Shown here: piece by piece, positions 32,427 through 38,155 of the stretch
How the letters are laid out: each line of letters begins with the position of its first letter
Position numbering within the stretch: the first letter of the stretch is position 1
DNA from: a virus
DNA length: 64,000 nt
Virus record (IMG/VR): IMGVR_UViG_3300030202_001666
Span: 1 to 64,000 of that record
Direction: 5' to 3' (one strand)
The notes under the pieces: generated by a model
What the model saw: the letters and a program-made list of their open reading frames with translations, nothing else
What the model was told of the DNA's origin: nothing
Database searches by the model: none
Made by a program: the position numbers and the translations under genes

Positions 32427-33664
32427 AATTCAAGGTTAATTCCAAATGTTGATTTATATAATTCTGTATCCCAAAACTTAGTATACTCTCCTTCAATAAA
32501 AATACCTAACTTAGAAGTTAGATTCCAACCGAACATTAGTCCGAATTGCATATCATCCCACTGTTCAAGTTTAGAGTCTGGTTTTAATCCTCCCTTACCC
32601 CAATTGTTTCTATTTAAATAACTAACTGATTCATCTCCTTTAAAATAAGTGTGATATGGAAGAATATAATTTGCATAAGCATGACACCAGAATTTATCAG
32701 TATAAGTATAATAATCAAATCCGACAATAGGGGCGTATTCAGCAAAAGCATCTAATAAATCCCATTGTTCATTATTGTATTGTAGCATTAAATCTCCAAA
32801 GACTGTATTTCTAAACTCTAAATCACTATCAGCAACTATATTTCCATCTCCATCAATCCAATACCAGTCATATGTATTGTTGCCAAACTCGTCTTGTTGT
32901 GAATAATATATGTCATCGTAGCCATATAAAAAACCTAACTCATACCAGTAATTAACAGGATATTCTTCACCATTTATAATTTCTGTTTCATTTAACCATA
33001 TTTCAATAGGATTATATCCATAAGCAGTTTGATGTGTACGTGCAATAATTCCAGCAGATATACTAAACTTTTTTCCTATTGGCAACCTTGCTCTTGCTTC
33101 TGCACTTTGATATTTAAATCCTACATTACCCTCTTCTCTGGATTCGATTTTAGCAATGTGATACTTACCCGTATGCCTAAGAAAGTAACGGTGATTTGAA
33201 AACACCTCACCTCGTTGTCTTTCTTTTTCAAAGTGAAACAAATACTCCCAACCATTTACAGCTGCCGTGGGAGCTGATAGTGCTACATTAGTTTCTGTTC
33301 CGTCATAGAAAGGCTTCTCTCTATTTTCATAGTCGAATCTTGCGATTCTCCTAATCCCAATTCCAAGTCTGTAATCGTGAGGAAAATATTCGGTAACATC
33401 AATAACTGTAGGTATATCATATAATCCTCCGTCTTCTGGAGGTCTAACAAAATAATCTTTTCTGGAAGTTTCATATGCATTTGAAATATCACCAGCTACA
33501 TATAGAGTTCCGTATTTAAAAAAATCTTTATAGATGTTTTTAAAAAAATTTTTTGTTTTATACTTTTTTACAATTTTGTTTTCTTGTTCTTTATCAAAAT
33601 CTATAACTTGAGTTTTAACATCAAAACACGTAAACAAAAAAATAATTAATAATATATATCTCAT
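32423..33664 (-). CDS. Secreted beta-barrel-like outer-membrane protein
   Basis: 413 residues. N-terminal signal peptide (MRYILLIIFLFTCFDVKTQ). The body alternates aromatic, polar and glycine residues in strand-like segments (FKYGTLYVAGDIS, YRLGIGIRRIARFDYEN, SISAGIIARTHQTAYGY, LGIFIEGEYTKFW), ending in FGINLEL, the look of an outer-membrane barrel. Many Tyr and Trp. The gene is coupled to the M15 peptidase (4-base overlap) and follows the 112-aa exported protein. Could permeabilise or mask the outer membrane, or block superinfection. Function unknown; localisation inferred. Confidence 0.65.
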   Translation of the reverse strand: MRYILLIIFLFTCFDVKTQVIDFDKEQENKIVKKYKTKNFFKNIYKDFFKYGTLYVAGDISNAYETSRKDYFVRPPEDGGLYDIPTVIDVTEYFPHDYRLGIGIRRIARFDYENREKPFYDGTETNVALSAPTAAVNGWEYLFHFEKERQRGEVFSNHRYFLRHTGKYHIAKIESREEGNVGFKYQSAEARARLPIGKKFSISAGIIARTHQTAYGYNPIEIWLNETEIINGEEYPVNYWYELGFLYGYDDIYYSQQDEFGNNTYDWYWIDGDGNIVADSDLEFRNTVFGDLMLQYNNEQWDLLDAFAEYAPIVGFDYYTYTDKFWCHAYANYILPYHTYFKGDESVSYLNRNNWGKGGLKPDSKLEQWDDMQFGLMFGWNLTSKLGIFIEGEYTKFWDTELYKSTFGINLEL

Positions 33665-34003
33665 TTAAAATTTATCTTTAACTAATTTGTCTATTTCTTT
33701 TTGGATTAACTTTATAGAACCTTCAGGTAACTTCAAAGTTATATCACTCTCTACCTTTACTATAAGTTTTCTATTTTGATATAAACAAACAGTAGGTAAA
33801 AATTTTATTTTTTCCTTTTCAAAAATTTTAGGATGTTCCGATAAAGCTAAACGTAATAAGTCTGCTCCTTCTAATTTGCTAATATCTATTTCGTTAGCCT
33901 TAACGAAATCGGCAGAGTATTGTACAACAACAATACCGTCTTTATATGATTGAGCAAACGAAAGGGTTGGTATTAATAGTAATATAATAAACCATAGTCT
34001 CAT
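33665..34003 (-). CDS. Exported thioredoxin-fold-like protein without CxxC
   Basis: 112 residues. Signal peptide MRLWFIILLLIPTLSFAQ with cleavage expected after SFA. The mature part begins YKDGIVVVQYSADFVKANEI and later has IKFLPTVCLYQNRK, a strand plus LPT that would be the cis-Pro of a thioredoxin fold, then EIDKLVKDKF. The expected CxxC active site after the first strand is absent, leaving one Cys after the cis-Pro. Coupled to the membrane-coil gene (4-base overlap). Probably periplasmic; binding rather than redox role inferred. Confidence 0.6.
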   Translation of the reverse strand: MRLWFIILLLIPTLSFAQSYKDGIVVVQYSADFVKANEIDISKLEGADLLRLALSEHPKIFEKEKIKFLPTVCLYQNRKLIVKVESDITLKLPEGSIKLIQKEIDKLVKDKF

Positions 34004-34284
34004 CGTTCTTTTGTTATTTCGAAAATCCGATCCTCTAATTTACTTAGAGTTTCTTTCATTTCTTTTACATCTTCCTGAGTTGTCATAATAGCATCACGTA
34101 TTATTTGATCCTTATAAGTGAACTCAGTTTTAGTAACTTCTGGTTTTGGCATTTCCATTGCTTTCGCAATGTCAGCTTGAAGTACGAAATACATACTACA
34201 TAGGGAGACAGTAAAGCCTACGATCATTGAGATTGTTTTTAAATCTAATGTAACTTTTGTGTCTTGTCCTATTTCTTGTGCCAT
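34000..34284 (-). CDS. Membrane-anchored coiled-coil protein, candidate spanin-like lysis accessory
   Basis: 94 residues. One membrane segment (ISMIVGFTVSLCSMYFVLQ, about residues 18-36) after a short cytosolic start, then a proline-broken coil (KPEVTKTEFTYKDQIIRDAI and EDVKEMKETLSKLEDRIFEI). The layout is that of inner-membrane spanins or holin accessories. Neighbours are exported proteins and an endolysin. The family is common in flavobacterial phages in my recollection. Exact role unknown. Confidence 0.6.
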   Translation of the reverse strand: MAQEIGQDTKVTLDLKTISMIVGFTVSLCSMYFVLQADIAKAMEMPKPEVTKTEFTYKDQIIRDAIMTTQEDVKEMKETLSKLEDRIFEITKER

Positions 34285-34285
34285 T

Positions 34286-34813
34286 TTACCAGATTGCTAT
34301 ACAGTTATTATCGGCTACGTCAGTTGTTCCAGTTGCAAATAATTGAGTTATTTGTAAAGGAAGATACTCACCTACTGGAAAAGAACTAAATGTTATTATA
34401 CTTCCAGCTACAGTTTTTACTTTTACGTCTACTCTTAATGTAGATGCATCATTAGAGCCTACATATAATAAACACCCTTCAGAACCATTAATTCTTTGAG
34501 AACCATTTGGACCTCCCATAAAGATTAAGTAAACATCATTGGGTGCGTTTTTAAATATGTCTGCACTAAGACTAAGAATAGTTGAACTGTCTACAGCAGT
34601 TACTGTAGCAGAAAAACCTGTTGCGGTATTATACACTATATCCCCAATACTCACTCCAGTAAAGTCAGCTGCAACTGCAACTAATTTACCTGCCGAGTCT
34701 GCGGAGTTAGGTCCAGTAAGGTTTGGTAATCCAGGGACTGGAATTGGAATTGTGTCACTGGCTATCACTTCAAGTGCTAATCCAGTATTGACGGTTATTT
34801 TTGGGTATGCCAT
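34286..34813 (-). CDS. Beta-rich virion protein sharing a module with the ring protein
   Basis: 175 residues, beta-structured. The segment IGDIVYNTATGFSATVTAVD, then SSTILSLSADIFKNAPNDVY and LIF, is a copy of the module in the 331-aa ring protein (GSLVVNTTTGDQAYVTAVDS, LSLSANIMNLNDAYSIY). The rest (GPNGSQRINGSEGCLLYVGS) is also beta. Could be a head decoration or minor tail protein. Not otherwise recognised. Confidence 0.6.
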   Translation of the reverse strand: MAYPKITVNTGLALEVIASDTIPIPVPGLPNLTGPNSADSAGKLVAVAADFTGVSIGDIVYNTATGFSATVTAVDSSTILSLSADIFKNAPNDVYLIFMGGPNGSQRINGSEGCLLYVGSNDASTLRVDVKVKTVAGSIITFSSFPVGEYLPLQITQLFATGTTDVADNNCIAIW

Positions 34814-34842
34814 TTTTTTTAATTTAGAGGGTTAAAAATCTC

Positions 34843-35001
34843 TTATCTTTTGTATGGAAACATTCTATTGAGTGAATCCCTACGTTCATTGCATCCGCAA
34901 TTACCTTTAGTAACTTTGTCTACAACTTTTTTTATGCCAGTTGCTTTCGTGAATTTTTCTACTGTATCACCGAAACCTCTGGAAACTCTGGTTCTTTTCA
35001 T
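34843..35001 (-). CDS. Small phage protein (52 aa) with DTVEKFTKATGIKK motif
   Basis: ATG at 34999-35001 to TAA at 34843-34845. Sequence: MKRTRVSRGFGDTVEKFTKA, TGIKKVVDKVTKGNCGCNER, then RDSLNRMFPYKR. The GdTVEK.TKATGIKK.VDKVT.G.CGC..R...LN..FP pattern is a small protein I recognise from many Bacteroidota phages, with a CGC metal-site candidate. Its start overlaps the 46-aa gene in ATGA. Function unknown. Confidence 0.72.
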   Translation of the reverse strand: MKRTRVSRGFGDTVEKFTKATGIKKVVDKVTKGNCGCNERRDSLNRMFPYKR

Positions 35002-35138
35002 TTTTTACAAATACATTCTGCCACAGGGCATTCGTTAACATCTACTATTAATTTGGATACTAATAAGTTCCACTTGCATAGAAATTTACACCATGCTTTT
35101 TGTATCCAATATCCTATCTTTACAAAAAATTTTCCCAT
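34998..35138 (-). CDS. Small Cys-containing protein (46 aa)
   Basis: ATG at 35136-35138 to TGA at 34998-35000: MGKFFVKIGYWIQKAWCKFL, CKWNLLVSKLIVDVNECPVA, then ECICKK. An aromatic amphipathic N-terminal helix and five Cys (WCKFLCKW, ECPVAECICK). It abuts the 61-aa gene (next base) and overlaps the 52-aa gene by 4 bases. Possibly membrane-associated or zinc-binding. Confidence 0.6.
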   Translation of the reverse strand: MGKFFVKIGYWIQKAWCKFLCKWNLLVSKLIVDVNECPVAECICKK

Positions 35139-35324
35139 TTATTTTTTTAATTTATTTAAATCAGGAGGCAACCTATCTATTCTTCTCGGAATATACGGCA
35201 TTTCAATATGTGAAGGTGTCGCTTTTATTTCCGTAGGCTTATTCTCCTTTTTTGCTTTTATTATACTTTCTTTTTTTGCAACTACCTTTTTTTTAGGTGT
35301 TGCTTTTTTTTTGCTTTTTGCCAT
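35139..35324 (-). CDS. Small Lys-rich protein (61 aa)
   Basis: MAKSKKKATPKKKVVAKKES, then IIKAKKENKPTEIKATPSHI and a proline-rich end (PYIPRRIDRLPPDLNKLKK). The N-terminal half is histone H1-tail-like. Immediately followed by the next start. Unknown function. Confidence 0.62.
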   Translation of the reverse strand: MAKSKKKATPKKKVVAKKESIIKAKKENKPTEIKATPSHIEMPYIPRRIDRLPPDLNKLKK

Positions 35325-35339
35325 TTAATTTAAATTTAA

Positions 35340-35501
35340 TTACTTTCTTTTTGCCTTACCCTTTACTCTTTTGAGTTTTGGGTTTTTTCTTTTAGCCTTG
35401 GCACTTGCTTTTCTTGAAGCCGAAGCTAAAATAGCTGAGGCTGCTTTTTTGGAGTATCCTCCTTTTCTTGCAATTTTGGCTGCTACTTTTTTAAAACTCA
35501 T
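35340..35501 (-). CDS. Small basic phage protein (53 aa), KVAAKIARKGGYS family
   Basis: ATG at 35499-35501 to TAA at 35340-35342: MSFKKVAAKIARKGGYSKKA, ASAILASASRKASAKAKRKN, then PKLKRVKGKAKRK. The pattern FxKVA.KIARK.G.S...A.AILASASRKAS..AKR.NP.L is one I recognise as very common in phages. Its amphipathic helix plus basic tail suggests nucleic-acid contact; no role established. Confidence 0.75.
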   Translation of the reverse strand: MSFKKVAAKIARKGGYSKKAASAILASASRKASAKAKRKNPKLKRVKGKAKRK

Positions 35502-35504
35502 AGC

Positions 35505-35705
35505 TTATTTTCTAAAACTGTGCTTATGAATCTTTTGTACGTGTCTGTAAGACATTCCTTTGTCAGCACCATATGCGTGTCCGTATTTTTTCTTGGACAT
35601 TGCTTTGCTTTCGTCTCTTCTATCTTTGAAAGATTGAGAGTGTTTTCCTTTATGTCTTCCACCTAATGATTCGTCAAGACGTGAGTTATAACCTTGCTTT
35701 TTCAT
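35505..35705 (-). CDS. Small basic phage protein (66 aa), YNSRLDESLG family
   Basis: MKKQGYNSRLDESLGGRHKG, KHSQSFKDRRDESKAMSKKK, then YGHAYGADKGMSYRHVQKIH. The MK..GYNSRLDESLG.R..GK...S...RRDES pattern is a widespread short phage protein. His-rich end. It follows a 60-bp gap with a TATCTTTG box, so it may start a small transcript. Confidence 0.72.
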   Translation of the reverse strand: MKKQGYNSRLDESLGGRHKGKHSQSFKDRRDESKAMSKKKYGHAYGADKGMSYRHVQKIHKHSFRK

Positions 35706-35735
35706 AATTTAAAATTTGTTAATTAATAATAAGAA

Positions 35736-35743
35736 CAAAGATA
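35736..35743 (-). promoter_or_regulatory. Candidate promoter -7 box (TATCTTTG)
   Basis: Minus-strand TATCTTTG, matching TAnnTTTG, in the gap between the 105-aa and 66-aa basic genes, 31 bases before the 66-aa start. No -33 TTG at the right spacing. Confidence 0.4.
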
Positions 35744-35764
35744 ATAATAAAAATATATTATTAT

Positions 35765-36082
35765 TTAGTTCCATCTGCCATCAAACTCTCTACGTTTTTG
35801 TCCACGTATAGAATCTAATTTTTTCTTATAGGCTCTTTTTTCTTTTCTTTTACGTAAAGCCTTTTTAATAATACTTTCCTTTTTCTTTTTCGGTTTAGTT
35901 TTTTTAGTAGTGCTTAACTTTTTAGGACCAAGACTTTTCATCTTAGCCATGCTCTTAACTTTTCCTGCACCAGAAGGTTTGGTTCTGGATTTGGATTTGC
36001 TTACTTTCTTTTTTCTACCTAAAGCATTAACCGAAACAAAAGTTTCGTTTTTCTTTAACAATTTATTTTTTCTGTCTGGCAT
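35765..36082 (-). CDS. Small Lys-rich protein (105 aa)
   Basis: MPDRKNKLLKKNETFVSVNA, then a low-complexity Lys/Ser/Thr stretch (KPSGAGKVKSMAKMKSLGPK, KKTKPKKKKESIIKKALRKR) and YKKKLDSIRGQKRREFDGRW. Histone-tail-like composition. One-base overlap with the 78-aa gene. Function unknown. Confidence 0.6.
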   Translation of the reverse strand: MPDRKNKLLKKNETFVSVNALGRKKKVSKSKSRTKPSGAGKVKSMAKMKSLGPKKLSTTKKTKPKKKKESIIKKALRKRKEKRAYKKKLDSIRGQKRREFDGRWN

Positions 36083-36318
36083 TAGTTTCTTCTTCTTCTT
36101 CTTCTTCCTCTTCCAGAAGATGGATTAACTGCACATCCTACAACCTTACGGCCTCTGTATATTCTGTTCTTACGAGAACAACCTCTTGCTTTGCCTTCAA
36201 GTTTTCTGGCTTTATCAAGTTTGCGTTCCATTTTTTTGATCTTACCTTTGCCTCTGGCCTTATTAGCTTGATCGTACTTTTTATCTGCTCTACGCATTAA
36301 CCTTTCGTATCTTGGCAT
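36082..36318 (-). CDS. Small Arg-rich protein (78 aa)
   Basis: MPRYERLMRRADKKYDQANK, then ARGKGKIKKMERKLDKARKL, EGKARGCSRKNRIYRGRK, and a C-terminal run of Arg (GRGRRRRRRN). The only protein of the array that is Arg- rather than Lys-dominated at its end, which resembles protamine. Two Cys. Function unknown. Confidence 0.6.
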   Translation of the reverse strand: MPRYERLMRRADKKYDQANKARGKGKIKKMERKLDKARKLEGKARGCSRKNRIYRGRKVVGCAVNPSSGRGRRRRRRN

Positions 36319-36324
36319 AATTTT

Positions 36325-36612
36325 TTATTTTTTTAGTTTTCTACTTGCTTTACTTATTTTTCTTTTAGCAGCAACTCTTTTTCTTGCCGCAGATTTATAA
36401 AGTCGATTAATTTCGGAAACCTTCTTTCTGTCAGAAACAGAAAGTCCTTTTAATTTTTTAGTTCGGAGCACCTCGTATTTTTTTGCACCAAGTTTCTTTT
36501 TAAGCTGTGAAGCTAATGTATTTCTTTTAATATCTTTTTTGTCAGCCTTCATAGATTTTCTACTTGCTGCGTTTAATTTACGAACTGCTTTTTTTGTTTT
36601 ATGTCCTGGCAT
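36325..36612 (-). CDS. Small basic helical protein (95 aa)
   Basis: MPGHKTKKAVRKLNAASRKS, MKADKKDIKRNTLASQLKKK, LGAKKYEVLRTKKLKGLSVS and a basic end. Helix-forming with regular Lys and Arg; looks like a nucleic-acid binding or ribosomal-protein-like fold but no family is recognised. One-base overlap with the 121-aa gene. Confidence 0.6.
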   Translation of the reverse strand: MPGHKTKKAVRKLNAASRKSMKADKKDIKRNTLASQLKKKLGAKKYEVLRTKKLKGLSVSDRKKVSEINRLYKSAARKRVAAKRKISKASRKLKK

Positions 36613-36977
36613 TATGATCTTTTTTTACGTTTTGGATAACTTCTTTTTGCTGTAACTGCTTTAGCTACATTCTGTATTCCTTTAGCTGCTTTACTTACAC
36701 TGCCTTTTTTAATTGCACTGTATGTAGACGCGGCTGCCGTGGCTATCTTGCCCAGCTTACTTCCTTTGATTCTGTCTACTTTCTTTTTAACTTTAGCGGC
36801 TGCTTTTTTAACTTTACCTACAGCTCTACCTGATCCTGTCTTGCCAGTCTTAATAATTTTACCAGCTCTTTTGGATAAACGTGCAGCTTTATTAGCTTTA
36901 CCTTTAACTGCTGCTTTTGTAGTTTTTTTTCTTAGTTTGCTTAACCTGCGTTTAGCGGCTTTTGTCATTGTCGGCAT
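36612..36977 (-). CDS. Histone H1-like basic protein (121 aa)
   Basis: MPTMTKAAKRRLSKLRKKTT, KAAVKGKANKAARLSKRAGK, then VGKVKKAAAKVKKKVDRIKG and AKAVTAKRSYPKRKKRS. The Ala/Lys repeats (KAAAK, KAVTAK) resemble H1 C-terminal domains and bacterial HctA/HctB-type condensers in composition only. Longest basic protein of the array. Function inferred as DNA binding. Confidence 0.6.
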   Translation of the reverse strand: MPTMTKAAKRRLSKLRKKTTKAAVKGKANKAARLSKRAGKIIKTGKTGSGRAVGKVKKAAAKVKKKVDRIKGSKLGKIATAAASTYSAIKKGSVSKAAKGIQNVAKAVTAKRSYPKRKKRS

Positions 36978-36978
36978 A

Positions 36979-37086
36979 TTAGTATTTTTTAGATTTTACT
37001 TTCTTACCTACTTTCTTAGCGTAACTTTTTGCAGCTTTTTTTCCTTTAGCTGTATACGAAAACTTTTTCTTTCCTACTTGCGGCAT
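36979..37086 (-). CDS. Tiny basic phage protein (35 aa), PYTAKGKKAAK type
   Basis: ATG at 37084-37086 to TAA at 36979-36981: MPQVGKKKFSYTAKGKKAAK, then SYAKKVGKKVKSKKY. The MP.VGKKKF.YT..GKKAAK.YAKK.GKKV pattern recurs in many phages. One base from the next gene. First gene of the array in transcription order, downstream of a TATCTTTG box. Confidence 0.7.
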   Translation of the reverse strand: MPQVGKKKFSYTAKGKKAAKSYAKKVGKKVKSKKY

Positions 37087-37104
37087 GATATTTTTATTTT
37101 AAGT

Positions 37105-37112
37105 TATATTTG
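37105..37112 (+). promoter_or_regulatory. Candidate forward promoter -7 box (TATATTTG)
   Basis: Plus-strand TATATTTG matching TAnnTTTG, 25 bases before the start of the lone forward wHTH gene. Together with the opposed box at 37116-37123 it makes the 50-bp gap look like a divergent promoter. Confidence 0.45.
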
Positions 37113-37115
37113 TAA

Positions 37116-37123
37116 CAAAGATA
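37116..37123 (-). promoter_or_regulatory. Candidate promoter -7 box for the basic-protein array (TATCTTTG)
   Basis: Minus-strand TATCTTTG, 30 bases before the start of the 35-aa gene. Same octamer as at four other late gaps. No -33 element seen. Confidence 0.45.
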
Positions 37124-37136
37124 CAAATTAATTCTA

Positions 37137-37601
37137 ATGAAATTTAAAGGCGTAACAAACCGATCAAGGACCTCACGCACAAAACCTAATCACGATTATT
37201 TAAAATACTGGCGTGTCATAAGGTACTGGGTAAAAGCTAAATACAAGTTAGGCACTCCAGAACTTGAAATGCTTTTGTTTCTATACAGTGAACAAATTTT
37301 TAATAAAAGCCAATTCAAACATTATGAAGAATTAATGTCTTGGGATATAAAAAGATTTAATTATTTACTAAAAGAAGATTGGATACATGTATGGAGAAAG
37401 CGTAAAGGAAATGAAACAACTTTATATGAATTAACGTATAAAGGAAAAAGAGTAATCAATACTATTTATAAAAAATTAAATGGTGAAGAGATTGCCGAGA
37501 CCTCAACAAATAATCCCCTATTTAGATTCGATGCTTCCTATATGGATAAAGTTTATAGGAATATGATTGTAGAAATGAATCAAGAAATCAAACAACAATA
37601 A
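37137..37601 (+). CDS. Winged-helix (MarR-like) DNA-binding protein, likely transcription regulator
   Basis: 154 residues. DYLKYWRVIRYWVKAKYKLG, TPELEMLLFLYSEQIFNKSQ (helical scaffold), a recognition-helix candidate WDIKRFNYLLKEDWIHVWRK, and a wing RKGNETTLYELTYKGKRVIN (about residues 85-105). The family recurs in Bacteroidota phages in my recollection. It is the only forward gene inside the reverse late block and has its own promoter box. Its 3' end overlaps the GroES gene by 14 bases in the opposite direction, so the two transcripts interfere. Possible late-gene regulator. Confidence 0.7.
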   Translation: MKFKGVTNRSRTSRTKPNHDYLKYWRVIRYWVKAKYKLGTPELEMLLFLYSEQIFNKSQFKHYEELMSWDIKRFNYLLKEDWIHVWRKRKGNETTLYELTYKGKRVINTIYKKLNGEEIAETSTNNPLFRFDASYMDKVYRNMIVEMNQEIKQQ

Positions 37602-37845
37602 CTACGTTTCTTTCTTCTATTATTGTAAATGTTTCATCTTCTATTAGCATAGAATGTCCAGATGATTTGTCATAGTAAATAGTGTCACCTTCTTTAATTA
37701 CTTCAACTCTATTACCTGGATTAATTACTTTACCCTTGTGGTATCTAAAAGATTCAACATCTGCACTGGATAATAAAAGTCCAGAATCCGTTTTGTACTC
37801 TTCGTTTATTTTTTTAATTACTATGTATTTACCTATTGCCTGCAT
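37588..37845 (-). CDS. groES: Co-chaperonin GroES
   Basis: 85 residues, slightly shorter than the usual 95-100. GroES pattern: MQAIGKYIVIKKINEEYKTD (first strand), SGLLLSSADVESFRYHKGKV (mobile loop at about 20-30 with hydrophobic LLL), INPGNRVEVIKEGDTIYYDK and MLIEDETFTIIEERNVVIVV. It would cap a GroEL ring at the mobile loop. Lies three genes downstream of the phage groEL. The 3' end overlaps the forward wHTH gene. Family assignment strong. Confidence 0.82.
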   Translation of the reverse strand: MQAIGKYIVIKKINEEYKTDSGLLLSSADVESFRYHKGKVINPGNRVEVIKEGDTIYYDKSSGHSMLIEDETFTIIEERNVVIVV

Positions 37846-38035
37846 GTCTTCTATCTAATTCTTTTTTTATAACTGATTTTTTTCTTTTATAAGATGGGTT
37901 AGTATAATATTTTTCCAGTTCTTCTGTAGATGTACTGGCAATAGTATAATGTTTCCATCTCCACTTCTGCATCATCCTACCATTTGCATCTCTTTGGTAT
38001 TCTTTAGTGCTTGGCTTTAATTTAGGAGACGACAT
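37829..38035 (-). CDS. Small basic conserved phage protein
   Basis: 68 residues: MSSPKLKPSTKEYQRDANGR, MMQKWRWKHYTIASTSTEEL, then YYTNPSYKRKKSVIKKELDR. A KLKP.TKEY.RD.....KW.WKHY...STSTEEL.....NPSYKRKK pattern common in Bacteroidota phages as I recall. Overlaps GroES start by 17 bases and the 42-aa gene by 14. Function unknown. Confidence 0.65.
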   Translation of the reverse strand: MSSPKLKPSTKEYQRDANGRMMQKWRWKHYTIASTSTEELEKYYTNPSYKRKKSVIKKELDRRHAGNR

Positions 38036-38150
38036 TTTTTTCTTTGTATTTAATTATTCTATATCCTCTGGACTCTAAATACTTTATGTACTCATCTTCT
38101 TTTTCTTTTTCTTTTCTGAAAGAACAAAATATTTCATTGTAAATTGGCAT
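38022..38150 (-). CDS. Small charged protein (42 aa)
   Basis: ATG at 38148-38150 to TAA at 38022-38024: MPIYNEIFCSFRKEKEKEDE, YIKYLESRGYRIIKYKEKN. It lies 5 bases after GroEL and overlaps the next start, so it is in the operon. Looks like a short helix plus strand. Not recognised. Confidence 0.5.
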   Translation of the reverse strand: MPIYNEIFCSFRKEKEKEDEYIKYLESRGYRIIKYKEKNVVS

Positions 38151-38155
38151 AACTT

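Noticed and set aside
30477-37086. Host ribosomal protein genes
   Set aside because: The small basic proteins have ribosomal-like composition but match phage small-protein motifs rather than any ribosomal family I know.
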